Source of the DNA: Pseudoalteromonas sp. NBT06-2
GTDB lineage: Bacteria > Pseudomonadota > Gammaproteobacteria > Enterobacterales > Alteromonadaceae
DNA: 64,000 nt
Direction: 5' to 3'
Assembly (NCBI RefSeq): GCF_002276045.1
Contig: NZ_NQMR01000030.1
Coordinates: forward strand, 1-64,000
Numbering within the stretch: the first letter of the stretch is position 1; each line of letters begins with the position of its first letter. The notes under the pieces are model-generated. The model searched no databases, was not told where the DNA came from, and saw only the letters and a program-made list of their open reading frames with translations. Made by a program: the position numbers and the translations under genes. This document shows, in pieces, positions 39,307 through 48,225 of the stretch.

Positions 39307-40194
39307 ATGAAATCCATATTAAAACTCACTCAACTAAGCACACTATTCATTCTAATATGTTTTAGTGTTTCTACTTTTGCATCGCCTTCACTGTGGCTAG
39401 TAGAAAAGCAAGATTCACCTTTGACTAAATCATATATATTTGGCACAGTTCATGTTGGTGATAGCAGTATGGCAAAGCTACCCAATAAAGTGATAACAGC
39501 CATAAAAGAGACTGACGAAGTAATAGTTGAAGTGGATATTTCAAAGTTCACACCTTTTGAAATTAAATCGAAAACGATGCCTTTTATGATGCTACCAACA
39601 GGTAAAACACTAAAGACTGAACTTAAAACAAAAAACTATAAAACCATCGATAACTACTTTAAGAAAAAATCTATTGATATAAATCTGTTTAGTACCATGC
39701 AACCTTGGGCTGTTATGCTAATCATTACCCAAATGGAATATCAAAACGCAGGTTATAACGAAAACAATGGTATAGATAAACAAGTCATCGCATTTGCTAA
39801 TAAAAATAAAATTAAAGTGGGACAACTTGAGACTTTAGAGCAACAACTATCTATCTTTAGTCAATTATCACCTTATAACGATGTTATGGTTTCAGATACA
39901 TTTTCACAATTAAAGGACATGGGCGCTCATTTTGATCGCTTGATGAACAGTTGGAAAAACGGGTCATTAAAGGATTTAAATACTTACTACAAAGAAATTT
40001 TCACCAAAGATGAGTTTGGTAAATTAGGCGAAAAAGTCATGTTAATTGATAGAAACCAAAACTGGTTAACTCAACTAACGCCACGATTTAAAAATGAATC
40101 ATTATTTATCGCTGTGGGTGCATTACATTTAGCCTCCGAACAAGGGTTGATTCAACAATTAAGAAACCAAGGTTATAAAATCACTAAAAAATAA
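39307..40194 (+). CDS. TraB/GumN (YbaP-like) family protein
   Basis: A signal peptide (about 1-25) precedes a TraB/GumN domain: the family signature SLWLVEKQDSPLTKSYIFGT is followed by TVHVGD, and a late FIAVGALHLASEQGLI stretch is present. Members have a Tiki/EreA-like fold with a putative metal-dependent hydrolase site (GTxH and GAxH). The substrate is unknown in bacteria. It has 295 residues, is presumably exported, and lies 95 nt before the next gene on the same strand. Confidence 0.85.
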   Translation: MKSILKLTQLSTLFILICFSVSTFASPSLWLVEKQDSPLTKSYIFGTVHVGDSSMAKLPNKVITAIKETDEVIVEVDISKFTPFEIKSKTMPFMMLPTGKTLKTELKTKNYKTIDNYFKKKSIDINLFSTMQPWAVMLIITQMEYQNAGYNENNGIDKQVIAFANKNKIKVGQLETLEQQLSIFSQLSPYNDVMVSDTFSQLKDMGAHFDRLMNSWKNGSLKDLNTYYKEIFTKDEFGKLGEKVMLIDRNQNWLTQLTPRFKNESLFIAVGALHLASEQGLIQQLRNQGYKITKK

Positions 40195-40230
40195 TTTAAC
40201 TTTATTTAAACCCTTTTTAAAAAACCTGCG

Positions 40231-40272
40231 TCTAACTTATTAAGCGGCTAGAAAGCCCAAAAATAAGTTAGA
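40231..40272 (+). repeat. Perfect 11-bp inverted repeat before the DUF4097-like gene
   Basis: TCTAACTTATT (40231-40241) and AATAAGTTAGA (40262-40272) are exact complements around a 20-nt spacer. No T run follows. The right arm ends 3 nt before the ribosome-binding AAGGA (40276-40280). It may be an operator, an mRNA structure or a weak terminator. Confidence 0.5.
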
Positions 40273-40288
40273 AAAAAGGAATAATAAA

Positions 40289-40918
40289 ATGAAAAAATCA
40301 CTTATCGCTTCAGGTATAATCGCAACTATCTTAAGCTCGTCAGTTATTGCTGATTCACAAAAACGTATTGTAGAAAATCTAACATTAACAGCAGGTCAAA
40401 GCTTAGATATTAAATTCCCAGTAGGTAGTGTTGATATTGAAGTTGTTGATGGCGATCAACTTGAAATAGAAATTGAGTTAAAACCACAAAACTCTAATTG
40501 GAATAGTTGGTTTTCTTCAAAAAAAGATTTGAGCAACATTAAGCTTGATAAAAATATTAATAGTTCACATGTCACATTAGAAATTGATGAAGATGACTTA
40601 AATCAAGAGTGGCACATTAAAATACCTCGTTCAGCAGAGATAGATATTGATTTAGGTGTTGGTAGTGTTGATATAGATAACCTATCAAATTCAGCGGAAG
40701 TAGATGTAGGCGTAGGCTCTGTTGTAATTGATACAGATACTAATGACTTTAAACGTATTGATTTAGAATCAGGTGTAGGCGATACACGCATTTCAGGTTT
40801 TTCAGGCGACTCAAGTCAAAAACGTCAAATGGTAAGCTCTTCTAGTGCATACACAGGCTCAGGGTTATACCGTATTGAAGTAGAAGTTGGCGTTGGTGAC
40901 GTAAAAGTAAGTAACTAA
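40289..40918 (+). CDS. Exported DUF4097-like beta-repeat protein
   Basis: A signal peptide (about 1-21) is followed by a domain of regularly repeated short beta-strands with G-G-VDI patterns: VGSVDIEVVDGD, GVGSVDIDN and GVGDVKVS. This is the toastrack/adhesin-like DUF4097 pattern. It is 209 residues long. The function is unknown; members of this group often sit in envelope-stress loci. An AAGGA lies 9 nt before the ATG. It follows the TraB gene and precedes a strong terminator. Confidence 0.7.
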   Translation: MKKSLIASGIIATILSSSVIADSQKRIVENLTLTAGQSLDIKFPVGSVDIEVVDGDQLEIEIELKPQNSNWNSWFSSKKDLSNIKLDKNINSSHVTLEIDEDDLNQEWHIKIPRSAEIDIDLGVGSVDIDNLSNSAEVDVGVGSVVIDTDTNDFKRIDLESGVGDTRISGFSGDSSQKRQMVSSSSAYTGSGLYRIEVEVGVGDVKVSN

Positions 40919-40973
40919 TACCATTTCCGATAATTAAGTAACCATAGAATATAGTTATCCAAAGCTCCTAACC

Positions 40974-41000
40974 AAAAAAACCAGCATTAGCTGGTTTTTT
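40974..41000. terminator. Bidirectional terminator
   Basis: AAAAAACCAGC-ATTA-GCTGGTTTTTT is a perfect hairpin with A and T tails, between the convergent DUF4097-like gene (+) and torS (-). Confidence 0.9.
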
Positions 41001-41017
41001 ATTGCCTGCAAATCAAG

Positions 41018-43870
41018 TTATAAATTATCTTTGTATTTTCGTAATAAGGGTAATGAGTCAATTAACATTTCAGCTAATGTAGTGAGCTCACTTTTAGATA
41101 AAACCTCTTCATACATCTGTTGCTCATATTTTTGACATAAACTATGTAACTCTATTAACCCCACACCGTGTGCTGCACCTTTAAATTTATGTAATAAATC
41201 TTTTTGTTCTATTGAAGTCCTTTGGCTCAGTTCAGCTATAAAAGCTTGTGCCTGCTGCTCAAATAAACTGACCAAATGTTTAATTTTATCAATGCCCAAA
41301 TAAGGTAAATCATCATTTAAAATCGTTTCATCAAACAAACCTTGTTTATCCCTTATCACCATCTCAACAGCTTGCTCTTCAGAATTAGTCATGACCTTTT
41401 GAATTGCAGGTATTAAACGTTTCATTTGCATTGGTTTAGCAATAAAATTATCAAACTCCTGAGCTATAAACTTTTCGATATCTTCTTTAAATACATGCGC
41501 AGAAACAGCAATGGTTTTCAACTGATAATCTTGTTGTATAGCCAGTGATTTAAGCGCTTTAGATAGTGTAACGCCATCGGTATCTGGTAAATTTATATCT
41601 AACAAAGCTAAATCAAAGTCTTGCTTATGGATTTCATCTATTGCACTTTTACCATCAGATACAGCTATGACGTCATGACCTAATTTTTCAGTTAACCCAA
41701 CCGCTACTTCTAAGTTCACTTTATTATCTTCAACAATCAAAATATTTAACTTGCGCATTATATTTATTTTGGCCGGTAGTAACTCTTGTTGTTTAGCTAT
41801 TAACGTTTCAGGCGCATCTGGTAATGCAATTCCAAATGAAAAACAACTACCTTGATGTTCCTCACTTTCAATCATGAGTTCACCATCCATAGCCAATACT
41901 AAACGCTGACAAATCGCCAAACCTAATCCAGTGCCTGTTGTGGTGCTGATATTATCAACTTGGCTAAATGCCTTAAAGATCTGTTGCTGTTTATCTTTTG
42001 GGATCCCTACGCCTGTATCTGTTATTGAAAAACTTATATGGGATAAGCTTTCAGCCATAGAGATAGCTAAAGTGACATTGCCTGAAATAGTAAACTTTAT
42101 CGCGTTATTGATTAGGTTAATAATTACCTGTCTAAGCTTGCCTAAATCAGCCATAACCCACAGTGGTACATCAGGGTTTAGTTCATACTGTAAATTAAGC
42201 CCTTTGGTTTGTGCGCGCGGCATCATTAGACCTATGATATCGTGAGCTAATTTTTCTAAATTTATCGCTCTTATTGATAATGAAATATGGCCAGCTTCAA
42301 TTTTTGAGTAATCTAAAATATCATTTAATATATCTAATAAATTCTCGCCAGAACTTAAAATGGTATTTGCATAACCGAGTTGCTGTGCTGAGAGCTTAGT
42401 ATCTAACAGCAGCTCTAAAGTACCTATCATGCCACCCATAGGCGTACGAATTTCATGACTCATATTAGCTAAAAATACCGATTTAGCGCGATTAGCTTCG
42501 CCATGTGCTACAGCTTCTCGATTTAATTTAGTATTGCTCTCATTTAATGCTTTTGTGCGTTCTATTATTAAATTTTCTAAATTTTCTTTATGCTGCCTTA
42601 ACTCTTTTTCCGTGACAATTTGTTGCTGCTCTAATTCCTGCTTTGCAAGGGCATTTGCTCTAAATACCTCTATTGCTTGAGCCATTTTACCTAGCTCATC
42701 CACTGAGTCGGAGTCAGGTTTTACAGTCAAATCTCCAGATGCAATATCTTCAATAATACGAGTATGACGTATTAGCTGATATACTATGCCTTGATATACC
42801 ACTTTCCACATCACGCCTATCACAACTACAAGCGACAAAATAATTGAGCTGAAAAATATGTATTGCGACCATAATACTAGCTGGCTATGTTTCTCACTGG
42901 TGCTTTGAGCAGATGCAGTTGTTTCTTTTATTAAAAAGCTTATTCGTTGATTAAGTCTAGCTAGCAGTACTGAAATTTGTTCGTTTAAAACATAACTTTG
43001 TTCATCCAACTGCAATATTTGTTTTTTGAGTTTAAATAACTCATCCAATGAACTTAAATGTTCTAGGGCTGAACTTATTTGAATTAATCTATTTGGATCT
43101 GCGATTGATCCCGTTAATTTTTTTATAATATGAACATAATAAAACTGCTGTTTATTCAATTTTTCAATTTGAGATGTCCTTTGTGCATCTCTCGCTAAGT
43201 CAATTACTTGCTTCAACTTCGAACTATACTGCTGTAATGCAAAAACCTTATCTAATTGATTTAAATCTTGCTCAATCACCTTATCTAAAGATTGGTAAAG
43301 TATTTCTTTATCAACCGATAGTGCAATCAAATCATACAACCCCGCTAACCTCACTTCAGTGAAAGTATTTGCATTCGCTATTTGCGATTGAGATGCCTTA
43401 GAAATAACCTTAATTGCTTTATTGGCTCGCTTGAATTGCTTTGCTATCTGTTGTTTTTTATCAATTGCTTGTTGCGCGTAGCTATCAAGCAAATCAATAT
43501 CAGTAATGAGTTCAACCTTCCTTTCTCGTAAATATAATAAACCTTTATCAGAATATTCAAGTACGTCTAAGGACTGCATTTTTTGTTCTATTTGCTGATT
43601 AAGTTCTGCTAAATATTTACTTTGCTTTTGTCGCACACTTTGACTTTCTGCATTTTTTAATAACGCTGTGGCATGGGTTATTTTTAAACTGACATTAGCC
43701 AGTTCTCGCGCACTTGTTAGACTAGGAATGGTTTGTTGACTTATATACTCCCCAGTATTAGCAATCAAATTTAGGCTATACCAAGAGATCAAACTCACAA
43801 ATAACAATAAGCCTGTAATAAAACTAAACGCGAATAAAAGCTTGCTACCTATACTTTGATGAAACTGCAA
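41018..43870 (-). CDS. torS: TMAO sensor hybrid histidine kinase TorS
   Basis: TorS detects TMAO with the periplasmic protein TorT and phosphorylates TorR. The 950-residue protein has two transmembrane helices (about 11-33 and 333-353) bracketing a large helical periplasmic sensor. A HAMP domain, a HisKA domain with H472 in MSHEIRTP, and an ATPase domain with N, G1 and G2 boxes ([21 protein letters not shown]) follow. A receiver with D758 (LLDINLP) and an Hpt domain with H894 ([11 protein letters not shown]) complete it. This is the full TorS phosphorelay layout. It is divergent from torT. Confidence 0.95.
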   Translation of the reverse strand: MQFHQSIGSKLLFAFSFITGLLLFVSLISWYSLNLIANTGEYISQQTIPSLTSARELANVSLKITHATALLKNAESQSVRQKQSKYLAELNQQIEQKMQSLDVLEYSDKGLLYLRERKVELITDIDLLDSYAQQAIDKKQQIAKQFKRANKAIKVISKASQSQIANANTFTEVRLAGLYDLIALSVDKEILYQSLDKVIEQDLNQLDKVFALQQYSSKLKQVIDLARDAQRTSQIEKLNKQQFYYVHIIKKLTGSIADPNRLIQISSALEHLSSLDELFKLKKQILQLDEQSYVLNEQISVLLARLNQRISFLIKETTASAQSTSEKHSQLVLWSQYIFFSSIILSLVVVIGVMWKVVYQGIVYQLIRHTRIIEDIASGDLTVKPDSDSVDELGKMAQAIEVFRANALAKQELEQQQIVTEKELRQHKENLENLIIERTKALNESNTKLNREAVAHGEANRAKSVFLANMSHEIRTPMGGMIGTLELLLDTKLSAQQLGYANTILSSGENLLDILNDILDYSKIEAGHISLSIRAINLEKLAHDIIGLMMPRAQTKGLNLQYELNPDVPLWVMADLGKLRQVIINLINNAIKFTISGNVTLAISMAESLSHISFSITDTGVGIPKDKQQQIFKAFSQVDNISTTTGTGLGLAICQRLVLAMDGELMIESEEHQGSCFSFGIALPDAPETLIAKQQELLPAKINIMRKLNILIVEDNKVNLEVAVGLTEKLGHDVIAVSDGKSAIDEIHKQDFDLALLDINLPDTDGVTLSKALKSLAIQQDYQLKTIAVSAHVFKEDIEKFIAQEFDNFIAKPMQMKRLIPAIQKVMTNSEEQAVEMVIRDKQGLFDETILNDDLPYLGIDKIKHLVSLFEQQAQAFIAELSQRTSIEQKDLLHKFKGAAHGVGLIELHSLCQKYEQQMYEEVLSKSELTTLAEMLIDSLPLLRKYKDNL

Positions 43871-43919
43871 TGTAAGCTCCTAGTGTATCCTTTTGTTAAT
43901 CATATCAGTGGCTTTAAAT

Positions 43920-44897
43920 ATGTTTAAACACATTTGTATTTTTATTCTTTTAATTATCTCTTTACCTATAATGGCACAGGAAAAAACATCTAAATTGCGT
44001 GTTTGTGCTGTTTATCCTCACTTAAAAGATTCATATTGGCTGAGCATTAACTTTGGCATGACCAATCAAGCCAAATTAAAAGCAATTAACTTAAAGGTAT
44101 TAGAAAGTGGCGGTTACAATAATCATGATGAACAATGGCAACAAATTGAAAAGTGCCTAACCTTTAAAGCCGACGCCATTTTGATTGGCGCGATTTACTT
44201 TGAATCTGTCAGTGAACAATTAGAATTAATCAATCTAGATACTCCTATTTTTGGTTTAGTAAATGAGCTTTCAGCCACCAAGTTAGTAGCAAGTACAGGT
44301 GTATCTTGGTCACAAATGGGCTTTAAATTAGGTGAATATCTAGCAAAAAAACACCCAAAAGGCTCAAAACCAGTAACACTCGCTTGGCTTCCGGGTCCTA
44401 AAAGTGGCGGCGGTACACCACAAGCAAGCCAAGGGTTAATAACTGCGCTTAAAAATAGCTCAGTAGAATTAGTCACAACCCAATATGGATTAAACGAAAA
44501 AATTTCACAGTTTGCTTTAATTAATCAAACCTTAAAAAACTATCCAAATATTGATTATCTGGCTGGCAATGCAGTAATGGCTGAAATGGCGATCAGTGAA
44601 GTTGCTAATTTAACAACTCCTAAGAAACCTCAAATTTTGAGTCATTATTTTAGCCATGGCGTATATCGCGGTATTCGTCGAGGAAAGATATTAATGGCCA
44701 ATTCTGATCAAATGGTTAATCAAGGTAAAATGGCTATCAATCAGGTTGTTGATTTTTTACAAGGAAGAGATGTTAAATATAACCAAGGGCCTGAAATACT
44801 GAGCTTAGATCAAAACAACATCAATAACTTTGACGTTGCTTCTTCTTTATCACCTAGCGATTTCAAGCCTTTATATTCTGTTGGAGATACTCACTAA
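43920..44897 (+). CDS. torT: TMAO-binding periplasmic sensor protein TorT
   Basis: TorT is a periplasmic-binding-protein-like partner of TorS. A signal peptide (about 1-19) is followed by a sugar-binding-type fold: RVCAVYPHLKDSYWLSINFG, the hinge region and TLAWLPGPKSGGGT, a stretch typical of TorT. I chose the ATG at 43920; the open frame reaches back to a TTG at 43893, which would spoil the signal peptide. It has 325 residues. Its 3' end is only 7 nt from the convergent torR. Confidence 0.93.
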   Translation: MFKHICIFILLIISLPIMAQEKTSKLRVCAVYPHLKDSYWLSINFGMTNQAKLKAINLKVLESGGYNNHDEQWQQIEKCLTFKADAILIGAIYFESVSEQLELINLDTPIFGLVNELSATKLVASTGVSWSQMGFKLGEYLAKKHPKGSKPVTLAWLPGPKSGGGTPQASQGLITALKNSSVELVTTQYGLNEKISQFALINQTLKNYPNIDYLAGNAVMAEMAISEVANLTTPKKPQILSHYFSHGVYRGIRRGKILMANSDQMVNQGKMAINQVVDFLQGRDVKYNQGPEILSLDQNNINNFDVASSLSPSDFKPLYSVGDTH

Positions 44898-44904
44898 TTG
44901 TAAA

Positions 44905-45624
44905 TTAAGTGAGATCTGCAGCAAACATATAACCTTCACCATGAACTGTAACTAAAAATTGCGGATATTTTGGCTGCGCTTCAATTTTATTACGTAACCG
45001 ACGAACCAGTACATCTATAGTACGATCATTAGGATCATCAACTCTGTGGTCTATTAAATTTAATAAACGATCACGGCTTAATACGCGCCCAGGATGTGCA
45101 ATAAAAGCGACTAATATTTCATATTCTGCTTTGGTTAATTTAACTGGCTCGCCATCATTAGTGAGCTTACGTTTTGGAATATCAAAGCGCCAATCTCCAA
45201 AGTGAAATGCATCATTTTCTACTGCTTCAACAGTTGGTTCTGGTAGTATTTGCGCTAATGATACTCGCCAAAGTAAGTTTTTAACCCTTACTAATAACTC
45301 TCTTAACTCAAAGGGTTTAGTGACATAATCATCAGCACCCATTTCTAGGCCTACAATTTTATCAATAGAATCTGTACGTCCAGTCACTAAAATAATACCC
45401 ACATTAGATTCAGCTCTTAATTTTCGAGTTATGGTTAAACCATCTTCGCCAGGTAAGTTTATATCTAACATCACTAAATCTATGATGTGATTTGCCATGA
45501 TATCATCTAACTCATCTTTATTTTGTGCTTCACTAACTTGATAACCTTCATGTTGAAAGTAACCAACTAATTTAGCTCGTGTAATAGCTTCATCTTCTAC
45601 TACTAAGATGTGTTTATTTTTCAA
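44905..45624 (-). CDS. torR: TMAO response regulator TorR
   Basis: TorR is an OmpR-family activator of the tor genes. The receiver has the acidic pocket (VEDE), phospho-acceptor D54 (MLDINLP) and K in DYVTKPFE. The C-terminal winged helix (about 140-235) contains LTKAEYEILVAFIAHPGR and DVLVRRLRNKIE. The length of 239 is normal. It faces torF divergently and converges on torT. Putative tor boxes are described at 45687 and 46719. Confidence 0.94.
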   Translation of the reverse strand: MKNKHILVVEDEAITRAKLVGYFQHEGYQVSEAQNKDELDDIMANHIIDLVMLDINLPGEDGLTITRKLRAESNVGIILVTGRTDSIDKIVGLEMGADDYVTKPFELRELLVRVKNLLWRVSLAQILPEPTVEAVENDAFHFGDWRFDIPKRKLTNDGEPVKLTKAEYEILVAFIAHPGRVLSRDRLLNLIDHRVDDPNDRTIDVLVRRLRNKIEAQPKYPQFLVTVHGEGYMFAADLT

Positions 45625-45686
45625 CTTAAACCCTCTAATTTTTCTATTTCGTAAAAATGACGCATTTGTGACATAAATTTACATAT

Positions 45687-45700
45687 TCTATTCATCTTTA
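45687..45700. promoter_or_regulatory. Candidate TorR box between torR and torF
   Basis: The sequence CTATTCATCT at about 45690-45699 matches 8 of 10 bases of the known E. coli TorR decamer CTGTTCATAT. It sits in the torR-torF divergent region. Only similarity and position support it. Confidence 0.35.
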
Positions 45701-45753
45701 GCGGCAATGCTATTCACATCTTCTTTTTATAATAGCCCCATTGAAACAGCATA

Positions 45754-45790
45754 TATACCCAAGTCACTTAAAGATCCACATTCAAGTCGA
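45754..45790. repeat. Solo end of the TATACCC repeat family
   Basis: TATACCCAAGTCACTTAAAG, close to the terminus of copies A and B, is present without a matching inverted end nearby. It ends where sequence similarity to the family stops. It lies between torR and torF, within the torF leader. Confidence 0.6.
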
Positions 45791-45829
45791 TTGGATCAAT
45801 ACAACAGCAGTATTTTGGAGCCTTATATA

Positions 45830-46573
45830 ATGAAAATAACAATCAGCATACTTACATCAGCACTTGTATTATCAACTTCAATATCAGCTCAAGAACCAAA
45901 GGAAGTATTTTTAGGCGGTACCTTTAGCGGCTCAGCAGGGATAGCAACTGATTCAGTATTTCGAGGTGAATCAACCGTAGTTGATGGTGATATACCAGCT
46001 ATTTCAGCTGGATTCAGCTGGACGCACAATGATGGGTTTTATGTCGGCGTATCGGGTGCTACAAGTCAATATACATCCACTCCAGATATAAGATCAACGG
46101 TTTCACCTTACATTGGGAAATTTGGCACATTAGCTGATACAGGTATTAACTACAATACTGTTTTATATCATTACATCTATCCAGGGGCTGAAAACTCAAA
46201 CTATACAGAGCTTTGGATAGAAGCTGATAAAGATTTTGGTCCAGTAAACCTTAAAGTTGAAGTAACACCCACCTTAGACGACTGGTTTGGTGTTGATGGC
46301 TGGAGCGGCGTGAACTATGCCATTCACCCAAGTACCACTTTTGATAATGGCATAACACTCTCAGCGGCAATCGGCTATCAAGATTTATCTGGCGAAGACG
46401 CTGAAGGTTGGACTCATTGGAATATGGGAGTAAGTAAAACAGTATTTGGTCTGACTCTAGATTTACGTTACCACGATAGTGATATGGATAGCAGCCATAA
46501 AGTATATAGTTCACCTGAAGGTATAGATATATTTGAACAACGCATAATACTAGGAGTAAGTAAAAGTTATTAA
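45830..46573 (+). CDS. torF: TorF-like outer-membrane protein (TIGR02001 type)
   Basis: A signal peptide (MKITISILTSALVLSTSISA, about 1-20) precedes a predicted beta-barrel that begins SGSAGIATDSVFRG and ends in GVSKSY, with alternating aromatic strands. This family is often found in tor or related loci of Vibrio, Shewanella and relatives and may be a TMAO or porin-like channel. I chose the ATG at 45830, 10 nt after TTGGAG; the upstream open frame lies in the repeat remnant. A terminator follows. Confidence 0.75.
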   Translation: MKITISILTSALVLSTSISAQEPKEVFLGGTFSGSAGIATDSVFRGESTVVDGDIPAISAGFSWTHNDGFYVGVSGATSQYTSTPDIRSTVSPYIGKFGTLADTGINYNTVLYHYIYPGAENSNYTELWIEADKDFGPVNLKVEVTPTLDDWFGVDGWSGVNYAIHPSTTFDNGITLSAAIGYQDLSGEDAEGWTHWNMGVSKTVFGLTLDLRYHDSDMDSSHKVYSSPEGIDIFEQRIILGVSKSY

Positions 46574-46633
46574 AATATGTAAATAGTAATTAAAGGTACC
46601 AGCTTTAGTTTTTTATCATCCTGACTAGTTAGC

Positions 46634-46664
46634 AAAGGTTATCTTCCTACAGATAGCCTTTTTT
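46634..46664 (+). terminator. Terminator after torF
   Basis: AAAGGTTATC pairs with GATAGCCTT (one wobble) around an 8-nt loop, followed by a run of T residues, 60 nt past the torF stop. Confidence 0.75.
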
Positions 46665-46718
46665 CTTTGCTCAATCCTAAACTCCTTTTTGTCATATCTT
46701 TACACAAGTTGTTAAATT

Positions 46719-46750
46719 CTGTTCACAGCCAGCTTAATGTCATTCATATC
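46719..46750 (+). promoter_or_regulatory. Candidate tandem TorR boxes upstream of torE
   Basis: CTGTTCACAG (46719-46728) matches 8 of 10 bases of the TorR box CTGTTCATAT, and TCATTCATAT (46740-46749) matches 7 of 10. They lie 70-100 nt before torE. A further weaker match, TTTGTCATAT, is near 46688. The spacing resembles the tor boxes of the E. coli torCAD promoter. Confidence 0.5.
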
Positions 46751-46818
46751 GTTTCTATATAGTTAGCCTATCAACAAAGAATTCAAACATTTGATGTCAT
46801 ACATCCCAGGAGTTAAAT

Positions 46819-46992
46819 GTGATAGCCAAACCAGAAAAAAACAAAGTAGATAAAAAAGTGAGAGGCAATGAACTCAAAGCACTGGGTTTCATCATTATTG
46901 TTTTATTTCCCATGCTTAGCATTTTTAGTGTGGGCGCCTACGGTTTCATCATTTGGATGATGCAAGCTTTCGGTCCAATGACAGGCCACTAG
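46819..46992 (+). CDS. torE: Small membrane protein TorE
   Basis: This 57-residue frame begins with GTG, 6 nt after AGGAGTT. It has a charged N-terminus and one transmembrane segment (about 24-46, GFIIIVLFPMLSIFSVGAYG) ending in GPMTGH. This is the NapE/TorE family, found directly before torC in Alteromonadales, Vibrio and Shewanella. TorE is known as a membrane component of the tor operon; its precise role is unclear. Confidence 0.88.
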   Translation: MIAKPEKNKVDKKVRGNELKALGFIIIVLFPMLSIFSVGAYGFIIWMMQAFGPMTGH

Positions 46993-47032
46993 GCTATTTA
47001 ACTTATTTTAAGATTACAATAAGGTGCATTTT

Positions 47033-48211
47033 ATGAAATGGCTAATCAACCTTTGGCAAACACTAACCAAACCCGTAAAATATTTAACTTTAGGTACTGT
47101 GAGCATTAGTGCTTTTATTATGGGTATTATTTTTTGGGGTGGTTTTAATACCGCATTAGAAGCAACTAATACCGAACAGTTTTGTATCAGCTGTCACAGT
47201 ATGGAAAGTAAACCTTATCAAGAATTGCAAAAAACAGTGCATTGGAAAAATCACTCAGGTGTAAGAGCAACCTGTCCTGATTGTCATGTTCCACACAATT
47301 GGAGTCGTAAAATAGCACGTAAGATTGAAGCTTCAAGTGATGTTTGGGGTTGGTTTTTTGAAACAGTAAATACTTCAGAGAAATTTGAAAATAAACGATT
47401 AGAAATGGCAACAAGAGAATGGACACGTTTTGAAAGAGATGATTCTCTCGCTTGTAAAGGCTGTCATGATTATAAATCTATGGACTGGGAAAACATGTCT
47501 AAGCTTGCGCAAAAACAAATGAAACGTGCAGCTGATACAGACCAAAGCTGTGTAGATTGTCATAAAGGTATCGCGCATACACTACCAGATATGGGCACAG
47601 CTCGCGCACCTGAACTGATTGCTGAAGTCGGCACGGGCCCAAGCTCATTTAACAATAAACAAACTTATTATAGCGCTTTAACTAAACCTATTTTCTTAAA
47701 TGAAAAAACAGATGTTGAAGCAGGCACATTAAATGTTGCAACTAAAGTTGAAGTATTAGAAACCAAAGGTTCACGCATTAAAGTGGCACTTAAGGGCTGG
47801 CGTAAACAAATAGGTGCAGGACGTGTTATTTATTACGATTTTGGTATCAATATGCTATCTGCGCAACTTGAAAAGTACGCTGCTGAAGAAGAAGGTGTGA
47901 TCATCGGCTTTGAAGAAAAAGAAGATGATATGACAGGCCTAAAATGGCAGCGTGTTGAAGTAACCGTATGGACAGAAGCTGCTTACATGATAGATAAGCC
48001 ACAACCACTATGGGATTACGCTCGCGATACATTCCGTACAAGCTGTAGCGTATGTCACTCTCAACCAGATGAGGCACATTTTGATGCTAATACCTGGCCA
48101 GGCATGTTCCAAGGCATGATCGCTTTTGTAAACATGGACCAAGATACACAAGCTTTAGTGCAAAAGTACTTACAACAACATTCATCAACTTTTGTTAAAG
48201 AAGAACATTAA
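47033..48211 (+). CDS. torC: Pentaheme c-type cytochrome TorC
   Basis: TorC passes electrons from the menaquinol pool to TorA. It is anchored by an N-terminal helix (about 18-40). The NapC/NirT domain holds four heme motifs: CISCH (51), CPDCH (81), CKGCH (near 140) and CVDCH (near 175). The long C-terminal domain holds a fifth, CSVCH (near 340), which is the TorC layout. I chose the ATG at 47033, 8 nt after AAGG. It has 392 residues and lies 14 nt before torA. Confidence 0.95.
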   Translation: MKWLINLWQTLTKPVKYLTLGTVSISAFIMGIIFWGGFNTALEATNTEQFCISCHSMESKPYQELQKTVHWKNHSGVRATCPDCHVPHNWSRKIARKIEASSDVWGWFFETVNTSEKFENKRLEMATREWTRFERDDSLACKGCHDYKSMDWENMSKLAQKQMKRAADTDQSCVDCHKGIAHTLPDMGTARAPELIAEVGTGPSSFNNKQTYYSALTKPIFLNEKTDVEAGTLNVATKVEVLETKGSRIKVALKGWRKQIGAGRVIYYDFGINMLSAQLEKYAAEEEGVIIGFEEKEDDMTGLKWQRVEVTVWTEAAYMIDKPQPLWDYARDTFRTSCSVCHSQPDEAHFDANTWPGMFQGMIAFVNMDQDTQALVQKYLQQHSSTFVKEEH

Positions 48212-48225
48212 TTAGGAGCGTTATC

